Positions 14,965-22,835 of a stretch of 64,000 nt of DNA are shown here, piece by piece. Each line of letters starts with the position of its first letter. Position 1 is the stretch's first letter. The notes below the pieces were generated by a model that ran no database searches, was not told the DNA's origin, and saw only the letters and a list, made by a program, of their open reading frames with translations. Source of the DNA: a virus; the IMG/VR virus record IMGVR_UViG_3300032954_000001, positions 41,267 through 105,266 of that record; one strand, 5' to 3'. Both the position numbers and the translations under genes were made by a program.

Positions 14965-16309
14965 GTGCTCAGTTGTTTCATACGTGTCGAAGCCCTCATT
15001 CGTTTCACTCTACGTGGATCGCGGCAAGGGTGTTGAGAATTTCCGCCTCAACGATACGCACCCGACTTTCAAGAGCCTGTTGCGTGCGTTGAAGCGTGGC
15101 GAAGATCGTCGCGTTCCCAAGCTGCTTTCGGCGGCTGAGAGCATTTCCAACGTCACCCACGGCAACGTGACGGTGATGAAAGACGGCGTGTACTTCAAGG
15201 GGCGCAAGGTGGAAGCCGCTCTGACTCGCCGCATCTACGAACTGGCGTCCCAGAAGGCATCGACTCAGGCTCTCCTGAAATTCATGGACAACCTGTTCCA
15301 GAATCCTTCCGAGGAAGCGCAGAACGAGTTGTACGAATGGCTCGTGAACTTCAATGACGGCAAGTTCGTGCCGACCGATGATGGCTGTTTCGTCGCCTAC
15401 AAGGTCGTCAACCCGGACTACACCGACTGCCGTACTGGTACGGTACTGAACAAGCCCGGTGAGCGTCCGTGGATGCCCCGCAAGGATGTCGATCCGGACC
15501 GCCGCAACGAATGCAGCCGTGGGTTCCACTTCTGCTCACGTCAGTATGTCGGCGTGTTCAATGGTTGGCAGCGTGGCTCCGGCAGCAACCGCGTGGTCGT
15601 GGTGAAAGTCAACCCGAAGGACGTGGTTGCGATCCCGAAGGACTACAGCTTCAACAAGGGGCGCACGTGGACGTATGAAGTGCTTCGCGAACTGGAAGAG
15701 TTCAACTTCAAGAACGAGCAGGAGCACCCGTACTTCCAGCAGTTGTTCGTGCCTGAGATGAAGGAAAAGGCCGACATTCTCAAGGCTCTGTACGAACTGC
15801 CGAACGTGAAGCGCATCCTCAAGAAGCGCAAGCTGACCAAGACTTCGCTGCGCAAGGCGTCGAAAGAACGTCTCCGCAACTGGTACGGTCAGTTGCACGC
15901 GATGCTGAATCCGCCTGATATGAGCAAGCTGTTCGAGAACCCGTTGAAGGCGACTCTGACGGCGACCAAGGGCGGCATCACCATCGGCATGGTCGCAGCC
16001 GAACTCGATGTGCCGTACAAGACGATCTACAACGCGGTGAACGGTAAGCCGCCGCAGGAAATGATTGATCTGATCGGCGAAGCCATTGCCAAGTTGCGTG
16101 GCACCAAGGGCAACACGTCGAACAACTCGTATCCGACGCCTGTTTCTGAAAAGCGCACCTACGCGGCGGCAGCCTCGCTGTCCGGCTCGACGGTGAATCA
16201 GGAAGGCGAAGAGTCCGAGTTCGATGGGCTGTACGACGAATACGGCTACGGAACCATCGATGACGGGTCGGAATTCGACGAGACGGAAGAAGAACAGGAT
16301 CAGGACTAA
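14957..16309 (+). CDS. rIIB: rIIB-like protein
   Basis: 450 residues, longer than T4 rIIB (312). The central region with GCFVAYKVVNPDYTDCRTGTV, the PR(K/N)xVDPDRRNECSRGFHFCS stretch and a following VVVVKVNPKDVVAIP strand corresponds to the conserved rIIB core. The C-terminal 120 residues carry a helix-turn-helix-like segment (TIGMVAAELDVPYKTIYNAV) and an acidic tail, which suggests DNA binding in addition. Translationally coupled to rIIA-like by overlap, with GGAGG before the ATG. Followed by a strong terminator. Confidence 0.88.
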   Translation: MSKCSVVSYVSKPSFVSLYVDRGKGVENFRLNDTHPTFKSLLRALKRGEDRRVPKLLSAAESISNVTHGNVTVMKDGVYFKGRKVEAALTRRIYELASQKASTQALLKFMDNLFQNPSEEAQNELYEWLVNFNDGKFVPTDDGCFVAYKVVNPDYTDCRTGTVLNKPGERPWMPRKDVDPDRRNECSRGFHFCSRQYVGVFNGWQRGSGSNRVVVVKVNPKDVVAIPKDYSFNKGRTWTYEVLRELEEFNFKNEQEHPYFQQLFVPEMKEKADILKALYELPNVKRILKKRKLTKTSLRKASKERLRNWYGQLHAMLNPPDMSKLFENPLKATLTATKGGITIGMVAAELDVPYKTIYNAVNGKPPQEMIDLIGEAIAKLRGTKGNTSNNSYPTPVSEKRTYAAAASLSGSTVNQEGEESEFDGLYDEYGYGTIDDGSEFDETEEEQDQD

Positions 16310-16385
16310 CCGTCTCTTAAGTTAGAGGCGAAGCCCGATCTGTTAATCTCTCGACCAACTGACTAAACACACGGGTGGAGTCTCT

Positions 16386-16433
16386 AAGGGGAGCACTGGA
16401 TATGGAAATCCAATCGCTCCCCTTCTCTTTTTT
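16386..16433 (+). terminator. intrinsic terminator after rIIB-like gene
   Basis: AAGGGGAGC (16386-16394) pairs perfectly with GCTCCCCTT (16416-16424), followed by CTCTTTTTT. One of the clearest terminators in the window. Confidence 0.85.
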
Positions 16434-16447
16434 GGTATTAACCGGGT
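16433..16447 (+). promoter_or_regulatory. extended -10, leaderless type
   Basis: TGG-TATTAA (-10 at 16436-16441) directly after the terminator T-run, six bases before ATG 16448. No upstream box matching the others is seen. Confidence 0.4.
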
Positions 16448-16639
16448 ATGAACACCATATTCCGGTGCGCAGAGCACAAACGATTCGAGACACAACGAGA
16501 AGCCGAAGAGGAACTCCCCAAGATCGCCCTGCACGGCATGAGAAAGGGCGGCGGATCGTGGCGTTTACTTAAGGCATTCCAGTGCGGTGACCACTGGCAT
16601 GTGGGCCGAGATTGGAAGAGCCGCAAAAAACCCTCGTAA
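16448..16639 (+). CDS. 63-aa basic protein
   Basis: Lies between the rIIB terminator and the Ku promoter. Basic, with two Cys and several His (FRCAEH, FQCGDHWHVGRDW), so a metal site is possible. No ribosome site; a -10 box six bases upstream suggests leaderless translation. No family recognised. Confidence 0.45.
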   Translation: MNTIFRCAEHKRFETQREAEEELPKIALHGMRKGGGSWRLLKAFQCGDHWHVGRDWKSRKKPS

Positions 16640-16664
16640 GTAGCTGAAAACACGCCAATAAAAA

Positions 16665-16701
16665 CTACCCAAAATCCCTTCCCCGCTGGTAGAATGTAGG
16701 C
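16665..16701 (+). promoter_or_regulatory. phage promoter for Ku gene
   Basis: CTACCC (16665-16670), 19-bp spacer, CTGG-TAGAAT (-10 at 16690-16695), then GTAGGCAT as in the promoters at 22836 and 29111. Unlike those, the ATG is 20 bases further and preceded by CGGAGGG, so this transcript has a short leader with a ribosome site. Confidence 0.65.
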
Positions 16702-16715
16702 ATCGGAGGGATTTT

Positions 16716-17726
16716 ATGGCGAAATCCAAGAAAGCTGCTCCAGCCGTTGCCGTTGCAGAAGCACCGATCACCAAGGAATCGGCTATGAGCAAGCTGGCAG
16801 CAATGCTGAGCCAGCCCGGTATCACCCCGGTCGTCGCTCCTACTCCTGAAAAGAAAACCACCAAGAGTTCGGTATTCACTGGCGAACTGGTCATCCTCGA
16901 AGGCCGCGCCACTCTCGACATCAAGTGCTATAACGCTGCCGAAGCCGACAGCATCGAGCGCAACAACCTGCACGCCCATACCACCAAGCAGAAGAACGAG
17001 AAGGGCGAGGACGTTGAAGTCACCACCTACAGCAAGGTGAAGAACGGCACGCAGTTCTGCTCCGGCTGCAACAAGACGATCTCGAAAGACGAGATCGTGA
17101 AGGGCGTCGAAGTCGGCAAGGACAAATACGTCACCTTGACCGATCAGGAAATTCAGGAAGTCGCACCGCTCAAGGCGAATCAGATGTTCGTTACCGCCTA
17201 CGTCAAGCCGGAAGATGTCAACCTGACCTACATCGAAGATTCCGAGTACGTCTGCATCGACCCGGACAGCAAGAACCCTCGCAAGGAAGTTTTCGACACG
17301 TTCGTCGATGCGATGTTCAAGCACGGTCGTTACGGCAAGGGTGTGCGTGTGAAAGGCAATCGTGAGCAGTATTTCATCATTCGCCCGGTCATGAACAAGC
17401 TGGCGGATGGCTCCATCGCCTACGGCATGATGCTGCACCACCTGTTCGCGGAATACGAAGTCCGCGAGTGCAACAAGTTCCAGAAGGCTGAGCCGAACTC
17501 GGAATTGTCGGCAGTCATCGGTCAGTACATGGAAGAGACGACCGAGGGTTTCGTCCCGGCAAAGTACGACAGCTTCCTCGGCAACACGCGCAATCTGGTG
17601 TTGGCGAAGTCGAACGGTGCCGTTGCGTCGATCAAGCAGTCGCACATGGCGCAGGCTCCTGCGACCGATCTGATCGGTGCTTTGAAAGACGCTCTCAAGA
17701 CGAAGAGCGCCAAGGCTGGCAAATAA
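16716..17726 (+). CDS. ku: Ku-family DNA-end-binding protein
   Basis: 336 residues. Ku binds double-strand DNA ends and recruits a ligase in bacterial non-homologous end joining. The core runs from about 52 (VFTGELVI, like the WKG strand of bacterial Ku) through YNAAEADSIERNNLH to FCSGCNKTISKDEIVKGVEV (about 114-133), where bacterial Ku has its CxxC-like/'EIVKGYE' segment, then KYVTLTDQEIQEVAP (137-151) and a strand-rich barrel (YFIIRPV, GMMLHHLFAEYEVRE). A flexible Ala/Lys-rich N-terminus (1-50) and Lys-rich C-terminus are extra. It shares its promoter type with the DNA ligase at 29111. Known phage Ku proteins (mycobacteriophages Corndog and Omega) set a precedent. Confidence 0.88.
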   Translation: MAKSKKAAPAVAVAEAPITKESAMSKLAAMLSQPGITPVVAPTPEKKTTKSSVFTGELVILEGRATLDIKCYNAAEADSIERNNLHAHTTKQKNEKGEDVEVTTYSKVKNGTQFCSGCNKTISKDEIVKGVEVGKDKYVTLTDQEIQEVAPLKANQMFVTAYVKPEDVNLTYIEDSEYVCIDPDSKNPRKEVFDTFVDAMFKHGRYGKGVRVKGNREQYFIIRPVMNKLADGSIAYGMMLHHLFAEYEVRECNKFQKAEPNSELSAVIGQYMEETTEGFVPAKYDSFLGNTRNLVLAKSNGAVASIKQSHMAQAPATDLIGALKDALKTKSAKAGK

Positions 17727-17730
17727 GTTC

Positions 17731-18090
17731 GTGCCGTGCGTAGTCGAAAGGCTTACACCAAGTCCGCTGTAGTCGGCAGCCAGTGCCCACACGGATTCAG
17801 GTAGCGCACGGCACATAGATTTCAACCCGGTGTAAACGGGAAGGGGTGTAAACGGTTCGCCGGAATGAAGCCCCCGGAACATCGCCGGACGAAGCCGGGT
17901 TGAGAGGAAAGAGACCACGCCCTATATAGGCGTGGCGGTGAGGCGGGTTCCGTAAAAGAGCGGCCCACGATGTACCTGACAGCATAGGGAGGGCTTAGCG
18001 ACAAACACTGGTGTCCGGCAGTAAGCTACGCCCGGAGAAACAAAACGGACGCCGGAAGGAATGGTTGAGACCGAACCGCCTCATGCAGAT
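17731..18090 (+). ncRNA. candidate structured non-coding RNA
   Basis: 378 bases between Ku and the next gene hold no credible gene but many perfect helices: GTGCCGTGCG/CGCACGGCAC (17731-17740 with 17805-17814), CAACCCGG/CCGGGTTG (17823-17830 with 17895-17902), CCACGCC/GGCGTGG (17915-17921 with 17929-17935), TCCGGC/GCCGGA (18014-18019 with 18051-18056) and GGTT/AACC at 18063-18077. GGTGTAAACGG is repeated 16 bases apart (17829, 17845). I tried RNase P, tmRNA and group I/II intron signatures and none fit. Ends before the AGGAGGG of the next gene, so it could also be a long 5' leader. Confidence 0.55.
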
Positions 18091-18104
18091 TTAGGAGGGA
18101 AGCA

Positions 18105-18302
18105 ATGGCGAAACGATATCTTGGCAGGCCATACATCATCGGCCTTGATCGGCGGCATGGCACGGCTGGTCTGTTGGATGAACTACGAAGGGTCGCACGA
18201 GCGACTCAGAAGGCCGATAAAAAAGCTGACGTGGTCACGAGGGGGCGACATCCGAAAAGTTCTCCGAATGCGCTCAGAAAGGCTCTCGACGAACTGGCAT
18301 GA
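18105..18302 (+). CDS. unknown basic 65-aa protein
   Basis: An optimal AGGAGGG lies eight bases before the ATG, which selects this frame over the overlapping one from 18061. Very basic and helical (DELRRVARATQKADKKADVV). It may bind nucleic acid. Coupled to the next gene by ATGA. Confidence 0.6.
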   Translation: MAKRYLGRPYIIGLDRRHGTAGLLDELRRVARATQKADKKADVVTRGRHPKSSPNALRKALDELA

Positions 18303-18547
18303 GATACTTCAAACTGGTAGCTGGTGGACGCGGTGACTCAGCCTACGGCGAGTATCAGGAAATCTCCGAAGGCGAGTACAAGTTCACCCTTGAGAAGTGC
18401 ATGAAGCCTGCCTATCACGAGAAGCTGTTGCAGCACATGAACGGTTTCGTCTACATGGGTATGGCGTTTATCGCTCTGGAATACGTGAGCGATGAGACTG
18501 ACATCGACCGCAAGGCGGAAGCTGAGGATCGAGATCGTGGACGATAA
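18299..18547 (+). CDS. unknown 82-aa acidic protein
   Basis: ATGA overlap with the preceding gene. Gly-rich N-terminus followed by helices; ends with a charged EAEDRDRGR tail that overlaps the next start. No domain recognised. Confidence 0.55.
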   Translation: MRYFKLVAGGRGDSAYGEYQEISEGEYKFTLEKCMKPAYHEKLLQHMNGFVYMGMAFIALEYVSDETDIDRKAEAEDRDRGR

Positions 18548-18770
18548 ACAGCGCAGGGTCGCGGAACTGGTCGGACTGATCGAAGTTTCGCGATTGACAA
18601 TCGCAGGGCACAAGCGCAATCTTAAGATTGCCGAAAGCCTCATCCTGCAATGCACCGGGCGACTGGCGGCTGAGGAAGCAACGCTGGAACGCCTGATGAA
18701 AGAGATCAAGGCACTTGGGTTTCACGATAGTGGACACGCCAAGGGAGAGATGAAGAAATGGACTTCTTAG
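18537..18770 (+). CDS. coiled-coil protein
   Basis: 77 residues from GTG 18537, chosen because GAGG lies upstream and it limits overlap with the previous gene; the frame is open further upstream. Nearly entirely helical with heptads (RVAELVGLIEVSRLTIAGHK, RLAAEEATLERLMKEIKAL). Probably an oligomeric coiled coil. Function unknown. Confidence 0.5.
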   Translation: MDDKQRRVAELVGLIEVSRLTIAGHKRNLKIAESLILQCTGRLAAEEATLERLMKEIKALGFHDSGHAKGEMKKWTS

Positions 18771-19123
18771 TCGGACAACTCGTAAGATGGTCGAGTCAGT
18801 CTCGTGGCTACCAGACAACCAAAGAAGGCATCATCTGCTGCGCCGTGCCTGCTGGTGAGAAGCCGAGCAAAGAATACAAAAACCTGCACACGGGCGCGGG
18901 ATGCGGCTCCAGCCGTAAAGAAATTTCGTATGTGGTCTGCGTGGACGGCAAGTTTTATTGGCCTCGTGTCGGCAGTCTATGCGCGGTGGTGCATGACCCC
19001 AACCGCAGTATTCCTGCGGAGAACTTCGTGCAAACTGTGGCGGCGAACGTCCACAATCCGAGCCTGACGGACAAAGGCTTCCGGGAATTCGTGAAGAGCA
19101 CGTTGCCGATAGTGAGGTATTGA
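18758..19123 (+). CDS. unknown 121-aa beta-rich protein
   Basis: Begins with MDFLVGQLVRWSSQSRGYQTTKEGIIC, a strand pattern like a small SH3-type barrel, and contains five Cys. Overlaps its predecessor by 13 bases; the stop overlaps the next ATG (TGATG). No family identified. Confidence 0.6.
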   Translation: MDFLVGQLVRWSSQSRGYQTTKEGIICCAVPAGEKPSKEYKNLHTGAGCGSSRKEISYVVCVDGKFYWPRVGSLCAVVHDPNRSIPAENFVQTVAANVHNPSLTDKGFREFVKSTLPIVRY

Positions 19124-19479
19124 TGGAATACGAAGTCACATTCAAGAAGCGGTTCAAGGTCCGCGAAGATCAGAACCCGGCTGACATCGGCAAGAACTAC
19201 ATCGAGACGATGGGTTTTGAAGTCGTGTCCACCGAACTGGTTTACGATCCGACCTACGGTGACGATGTTCTGTGCGAATGCGGTCATGCCTATTACCGCC
19301 ACTTCGACACTTACGAGGACATGCGTCCGGTCGGCTGCAAGTATTGCGGCATGTATGTCGAGGGCATATCGCATCGCCGGGAGATTCCTGTTCCCCCCGA
19401 TGCGGATGTCTCGAAGTTCACTTTCGAGGACTGGCAGAAATACGCTAGTATTTGCACGGGCTTCAAGAGGGCAAAATGA
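19123..19479 (+). CDS. protein with zinc-binding centre
   Basis: 118 residues. N-terminal alpha/beta part (EYEVTFKKRFKV), then CECGHAYYRHFDTYEDMRPVGCKYCG at about 51-76, a His/Cys pattern strongly suggesting one zinc site. Start at ATG 19123 (TGATG overlap). Coupled to the next gene by ATGA. Function unknown. Confidence 0.6.
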   Translation: MEYEVTFKKRFKVREDQNPADIGKNYIETMGFEVVSTELVYDPTYGDDVLCECGHAYYRHFDTYEDMRPVGCKYCGMYVEGISHRREIPVPPDADVSKFTFEDWQKYASICTGFKRAK

Positions 19480-19898
19480 GAATCGATCAATTACAACCCG
19501 GTCAGCGAGTTTACAACGTCATCCGCCGCAGGATGGGCAACACGACCCTCCGCGATACCGCCGTGTTTAGCATCGTGGTCAAGGAAATCGACCCCGCTGG
19601 TCGGTGGGTGCTGGCGTCGTGGAACTCGAATCCGCCTGAGAAGTTCCATGCCACTCAAGTTAGCAAATGGAAAAAGGACAAACCCGTCACGGTTGCTATC
19701 GGGTTCGGAGCCAGCCGTCTGGCGACACGCGAGGAACTGAAACTCATCAAGGCGCAGAAAGAGATCGACGCCGTCCAGCCTGAGGGCGACAATTGCGGAA
19801 CGCATTTCACTCGTTACCGCACGCTCAAAGTTGATGGTGGACTCACGATCAAGTATTGCAACGTATGCCGACAGGAGCAGGGGTTCAAAGAGATATGA
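19476..19898 (+). CDS. unknown protein with SH3-like N-terminus
   Basis: 140 residues. MRIDQLQPGQRVYNVIRRR...FSIVVKEIDPAGRWVLASW has the strand-turn pattern of a small barrel, and the C-terminal part contains CG...H and YCNVC, a likely zinc site. ATGA overlaps with both neighbours. Confidence 0.6.
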   Translation: MRIDQLQPGQRVYNVIRRRMGNTTLRDTAVFSIVVKEIDPAGRWVLASWNSNPPEKFHATQVSKWKKDKPVTVAIGFGASRLATREELKLIKAQKEIDAVQPEGDNCGTHFTRYRTLKVDGGLTIKYCNVCRQEQGFKEI

Positions 19899-20227
19899 GA
19901 AACCGGGAAGCAGTCCTCAGGGAACTGGCTCCACTGGTGCGAACGATCTATCAACGCGACGACAACGGCTGCTGCTTGCACGCGATGCTGGATGACGGGA
20001 ATTGGGAACTGATCTACGAGGATGACCTGTTGGAGCACGATGACTGCCGGAAGGCTCATGAGTTGCTACAGGAACTCGCTCTGGAAGATCGGCTCCTGCT
20101 GGAACACGACGGCGGCAGGGGGCTGCATTTCGGTGAACTGCCGCAGTTCGATGACGAGTACGACCCGAACGAATACGGAGAATGGGGCGATGAGGAAGAG
20201 ACTGAAACCAATTCGACTGGCGACTAA
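19895..20227 (+). CDS. unknown acidic 110-aa protein
   Basis: Helical N-terminus (EAVLRELAPLVRTIY), a short beta region with two adjacent Cys (NGCCLHAML) and a very acidic tail (DDEYDPNEYGEWGDEEETE). ATGA overlap with the previous gene; overlaps the next by 38 bases. Confidence 0.6.
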   Translation: MRNREAVLRELAPLVRTIYQRDDNGCCLHAMLDDGNWELIYEDDLLEHDDCRKAHELLQELALEDRLLLEHDGGRGLHFGELPQFDDEYDPNEYGEWGDEEETETNSTGD

Positions 20228-20495
20228 GGACGGCGGCGTGCTGAAAGTGGTCGGACAGGGCAAGGACGCCTGCCTGAATTTCCATGCCGGGAATGCGCCC
20301 TACGCCCTGATCGACAACAGCCTCACTGTGCGCAACTTCCTCCGGGATGCTCTGGAGCGGATGCGCATTCCAATCCACTGCATGACCTGTTCGGATGATC
20401 GCAAGGTACTGCAAGGTACGGGTGACCCTGAGCATCCGCTCAAAGCAGTACCATGCCCGGATTGCACAAAGCGGAGTCAGAAACATGGCAAATGA
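20190..20495 (+). CDS. zinc-binding protein
   Basis: 101 residues from ATG 20190. Basic N-terminus, then CMTC and CPDC pairs about 27 residues apart near the C-terminus (zinc ribbon). The start lies within the previous gene; no better start codon exists downstream without losing the conserved-looking lead. It overlaps the next gene by 11 bases. Confidence 0.5.
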   Translation: MRKRLKPIRLATKDGGVLKVVGQGKDACLNFHAGNAPYALIDNSLTVRNFLRDALERMRIPIHCMTCSDDRKVLQGTGDPEHPLKAVPCPDCTKRSQKHGK

Positions 20496-21087
20496 AAAAA
20501 TGGAAGCATTCTGGAAAGCCAACCCGAAGCTGGCTGCTGAGGTTGAGGAGTTGAGAAAGAAGCCGGACAACGAGATCGATTTGTCCGACATTCCGGAGAT
20601 CACGGACTGGTCGGGTGCCGTGGTCGGCAAGTTCTATCGCCCGAAGCGGAAACTCTTCGTCTCGTTCACCGCCCTGCTCCGTCACTTGAAAGACGGCAAC
20701 GTCATTCAGAACGACCTGAATCGTGGGCTGTTCTATTTCGGCTGCACGCGCAGCTACGTGTTTGACGACATCCAGCCGAAGGAAGTCGAATGGTTCTTCC
20801 GCGACGACATGGAGGCGGGAGCCGCCGCCCTAGCTCAGGTGCGGGGTGCCATCGTCTTGGCTGAGGCTGAGGGTCGCTGCATCTGGCGTGAAGCACATGA
20901 GATGAATAGCTACGAGGCTCTGAACGACCTGCTGGTCAAGAGCGGCTATTCGTACAACCGTCACGGCGGTCCGGCGATTGTGTTCGAGAACGATAACCGC
21001 ACCGAAAACCCGTCGTATGCGTATTGCTATCCCGGCGTCCGCGACCGCATCGCGGAAGCGGCAATCCCGCTGGAAGTGGTGATGTGA
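20485..21087 (+). CDS. protein with BrnA-antitoxin-like N-terminal segment
   Basis: 200 residues. Residues 1-55 (KPDNEIDLSDIPEITDW, then VVGKFYRPKRK) resemble the 'DxDLSDIPE...FYRP' segment of BrnA-like antitoxins, which normally follows a BrnT toxin; no BrnT is seen next to it. The remaining 145 residues (alpha/beta, several Cys) are unassigned. The stop overlaps the next ATG (TGATG). Confidence 0.55.
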   Translation: MANEKMEAFWKANPKLAAEVEELRKKPDNEIDLSDIPEITDWSGAVVGKFYRPKRKLFVSFTALLRHLKDGNVIQNDLNRGLFYFGCTRSYVFDDIQPKEVEWFFRDDMEAGAAALAQVRGAIVLAEAEGRCIWREAHEMNSYEALNDLLVKSGYSYNRHGGPAIVFENDNRTENPSYAYCYPGVRDRIAEAAIPLEVVM

Positions 21088-21248
21088 TGCCGCCGCTCAT
21101 GCGCAGGTTCATAGATCGTCTGAGGCTTTCGTTCAGCAACAACCAGCTTCCCCCGGCTCAACCGGATTTCGTGGGAACTCCCGGCGATGTGTTAAAATCG
21201 AGGCTGCTGGAGATAGGAGCGATATGCGAGAAGCAGGAGACGAAATAA
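21087..21248 (+). CDS. 53-aa basic protein
   Basis: Starts inside the preceding stop and overlaps the next gene by 25 bases. Amphipathic basic helix (MRRFIDRLRLSF) followed by a Pro-rich stretch and a short helix. No family recognised. Confidence 0.5.
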   Translation: MPPLMRRFIDRLRLSFSNNQLPPAQPDFVGTPGDVLKSRLLEIGAICEKQETK

Positions 21249-21661
21249 TCGGACGTGTAGTTCGAGTCGAACGATGTTCAGCACGAGAGCACGGCGATCA
21301 CGATGCCTGCGTGTGCAAATTCATCGGCGAAAATGTTCTTGTCGGTAGGAAGATCGAAAGTGCGTTCATCGGCCTGCCGAGCTACTACATTCAGGGCACC
21401 AGCTTCCGAATTCGCCGCAATGAAGTGAAGTTGCTCAAGAACCAGAAAACCAAGACCGCTTTCGAACAACCACGTCTCGGTCAGAAGGTGTATTTCAGCA
21501 GCATTGCGCACGGCAAGGGCGCACGCCGCGACACCATCTATGCATTGGTAAATGAGGCCGACACCGGGGAATTGACTTTGAGCGCCACGCTGGACGATTG
21601 CCTGTTGAGAATCAATGAGCGTGGTTGGGTGATCGTAGATCGCCCGAAAAGTTTGTCGTAG
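21224..21661 (+). CDS. unknown 145-aa beta-rich protein
   Basis: Strand-rich with several Arg/Lys pairs; begins DEIIGRVVRVERCSAREHGDH and contains CVC. The pattern could fit OB- or SH3-like folds but is not diagnostic. Followed by two hairpins. Confidence 0.6.
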   Translation: MREAGDEIIGRVVRVERCSAREHGDHDACVCKFIGENVLVGRKIESAFIGLPSYYIQGTSFRIRRNEVKLLKNQKTKTAFEQPRLGQKVYFSSIAHGKGARRDTIYALVNEADTGELTLSATLDDCLLRINERGWVIVDRPKSLS

Positions 21662-21761
21662 CGTTCTTGCCAAGAACGTTCCCTCCGAACCAATGTGATT
21701 TTGAGCGATAACGTTTCGCCACGTTGGACTACGACAAGGGGCAGGTTGCCAAACCTGCCCC
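21662..21761 (+). terminator. two hairpins, terminator-like
   Basis: CGTTCTT/AAGAACG (21662-21678, three-base loop) lies right after the stop, and GGGGCAGGTT/AACCTGCCCC (21738-21747 with 21752-21761) forms a 10-bp stem with a four-base loop. Neither has a long T-run, so termination is uncertain; they may also protect mRNA ends. Confidence 0.45.
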
Positions 21762-21780
21762 AACAGTTTAGGATAAAGTC

Positions 21781-22056
21781 ATGTTGAAGAAGCTATCGGT
21801 AGCAGCGCAGGAATCGCAGTTCGAACAAACCCTCACCGACTACTGGAGGAAATTCGGTATCGGCACGGACACGATGGGCATTGGACATTGCTCGTTTTGC
21901 GGCAACCGGGGCATCATCGATTCACGCAGCATCACGACACCAGCCGGACAAGTTTGCGGTCGTCTGAACTGGTGCATCTGCCCCAACGGACAGACCATGC
22001 GGCGTCAGACCAAGCAGATGTTCCCGGACGAAGCACAGTGGGATCGAGCGAGGTAG
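21781..22056 (+). CDS. zinc-binding protein
   Basis: 91 residues. Helical N-terminus, then CSFCGNRG and CGRLNWCICPNG at about 37-68, a two-pair Cys pattern for one zinc. Preceded by AGGATAAAG. Function unknown. Confidence 0.6.
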   Translation: MLKKLSVAAQESQFEQTLTDYWRKFGIGTDTMGIGHCSFCGNRGIIDSRSITTPAGQVCGRLNWCICPNGQTMRRQTKQMFPDEAQWDRAR

Positions 22057-22057
22057 C

Positions 22058-22261
22058 ATGGGTTGGCCTACAGGCTTTCAGTTTTCGATGGCACCGTGGG
22101 GATACACGATCATCATCGACCGGGTGCCGGACACGTCAATGGGAAGTGTGCGATACAAGTGCCACTACGACCGCTGCACTCAGGATTTCATTTTCCCGTT
22201 GGATAGCTCTCAAGAGTCGGCGCAGCAAGTCATGCGGAAACACGTAGACGAGAAACACTGA
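22058..22261 (+). CDS. possible C2H2-like zinc-finger protein
   Basis: 67 residues. YKCHYDRCTQDFIFPLDSSQ with His residues in the C-terminal helix (MRKHVDEKH) gives Cys-x4-Cys ... His-x5-His, close to a C2H2 finger. Starts one base after the previous stop. Inference only. Confidence 0.55.
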   Translation: MGWPTGFQFSMAPWGYTIIIDRVPDTSMGSVRYKCHYDRCTQDFIFPLDSSQESAQQVMRKHVDEKH

Positions 22262-22270
22262 GGAGGCTCC

Positions 22271-22783
22271 ATGCAGGGTGAAGAGAAGCGCATCTACGTA
22301 GTCGTAGCCAACACGGTCCAGCATCCCCTATTCGAGGGACGCCGAGGCGAGGACACGCGCACTATTGTGCAGGTTCCCGGTCGGCAGATTGCTCAGGCGT
22401 GCCACGCCGTTCGCCGCATGGGGCACTACATGGTCATCCGTGCGGTTCTCGGTCTGTTCGAGGATATTCGGGGCGGCAAGTTCCGCAACTTGAAGAATCG
22501 TCTTGACACCATCCGGGCGACCATCGCCCATGAATTGCATTACGAGCCCATCACGACTATCGTGCTCTCATGCCGCGACAGTTTCGAACTGGAGCACGTC
22601 TACGATCTGCTTCGGATCGCGGGTGTGGACGTTTTCATGTTCTTCGACACCAACCCGGCTGTTTACGGCGAGGGCGAGGTTCGCACCGCGTTCGCCACAG
22701 ACCCGATTGATCCCTCCAAGACGGTGGGAGTCATCGATTATCTCCCTCTATGGAGCCCGGAAGTGACTGGAAACAAAGGGTAA
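22271..22783 (+). CDS. peptidyl-tRNA hydrolase type II (Pth2)-like protein
   Basis: 170 residues versus about 115-120 for archaeal Pth2. Core signature VPGRQIAQACHAV (35-47) matches the 'K.GKIAAQ.AHA' helix of Pth2; TTIVLSCRDSFELEHVYDLLRIAGVD follows as the strand-helix 'VLKV.d..eL..ly..a...Gl', and FATDPIDPSKTVGVIDYLP matches the last 'iGP.....V....' strands. Pth2 releases peptides from tRNA dropped by ribosomes. The extra N-terminal 25 residues and the loop at 58-75 are atypical, so the substrate could differ. AGGAGG precedes the ATG. Confidence 0.7.
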   Translation: MQGEEKRIYVVVANTVQHPLFEGRRGEDTRTIVQVPGRQIAQACHAVRRMGHYMVIRAVLGLFEDIRGGKFRNLKNRLDTIRATIAHELHYEPITTIVLSCRDSFELEHVYDLLRIAGVDVFMFFDTNPAVYGEGEVRTAFATDPIDPSKTVGVIDYLPLWSPEVTGNKG

Positions 22784-22798
22784 ACAGGCTCAAAAATC

Positions 22799-22835
22799 CT
22801 ACCTTTTTCGACTCGTTGACTGGTAGAATGTAGGC
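22799..22835 (+). promoter_or_regulatory. phage promoter, leaderless
   Basis: CTACCT (22799-22804), 19-bp spacer, CTGG-TAGAAT (-10 at 22824-22829), then GTAGGC and the ATG. The same 15 bases around the -10 occur at 16686 and, with one change, at 29095. Confidence 0.65.

Noticed and set aside
16665-17918. 417-codon minus-strand frame opposite Ku
   Set aside because: Antisense shadow of the Ku gene, low-complexity Leu/Val/Arg composition, no start signal.
17731-18090. RNase P RNA, tmRNA, group I or group II intron
   Set aside because: A GAGGAAAG-like word and the length suggested RNase P, but its partner conserved regions are missing; no tmRNA acceptor/T-arm, intron core or domain V pattern was found.
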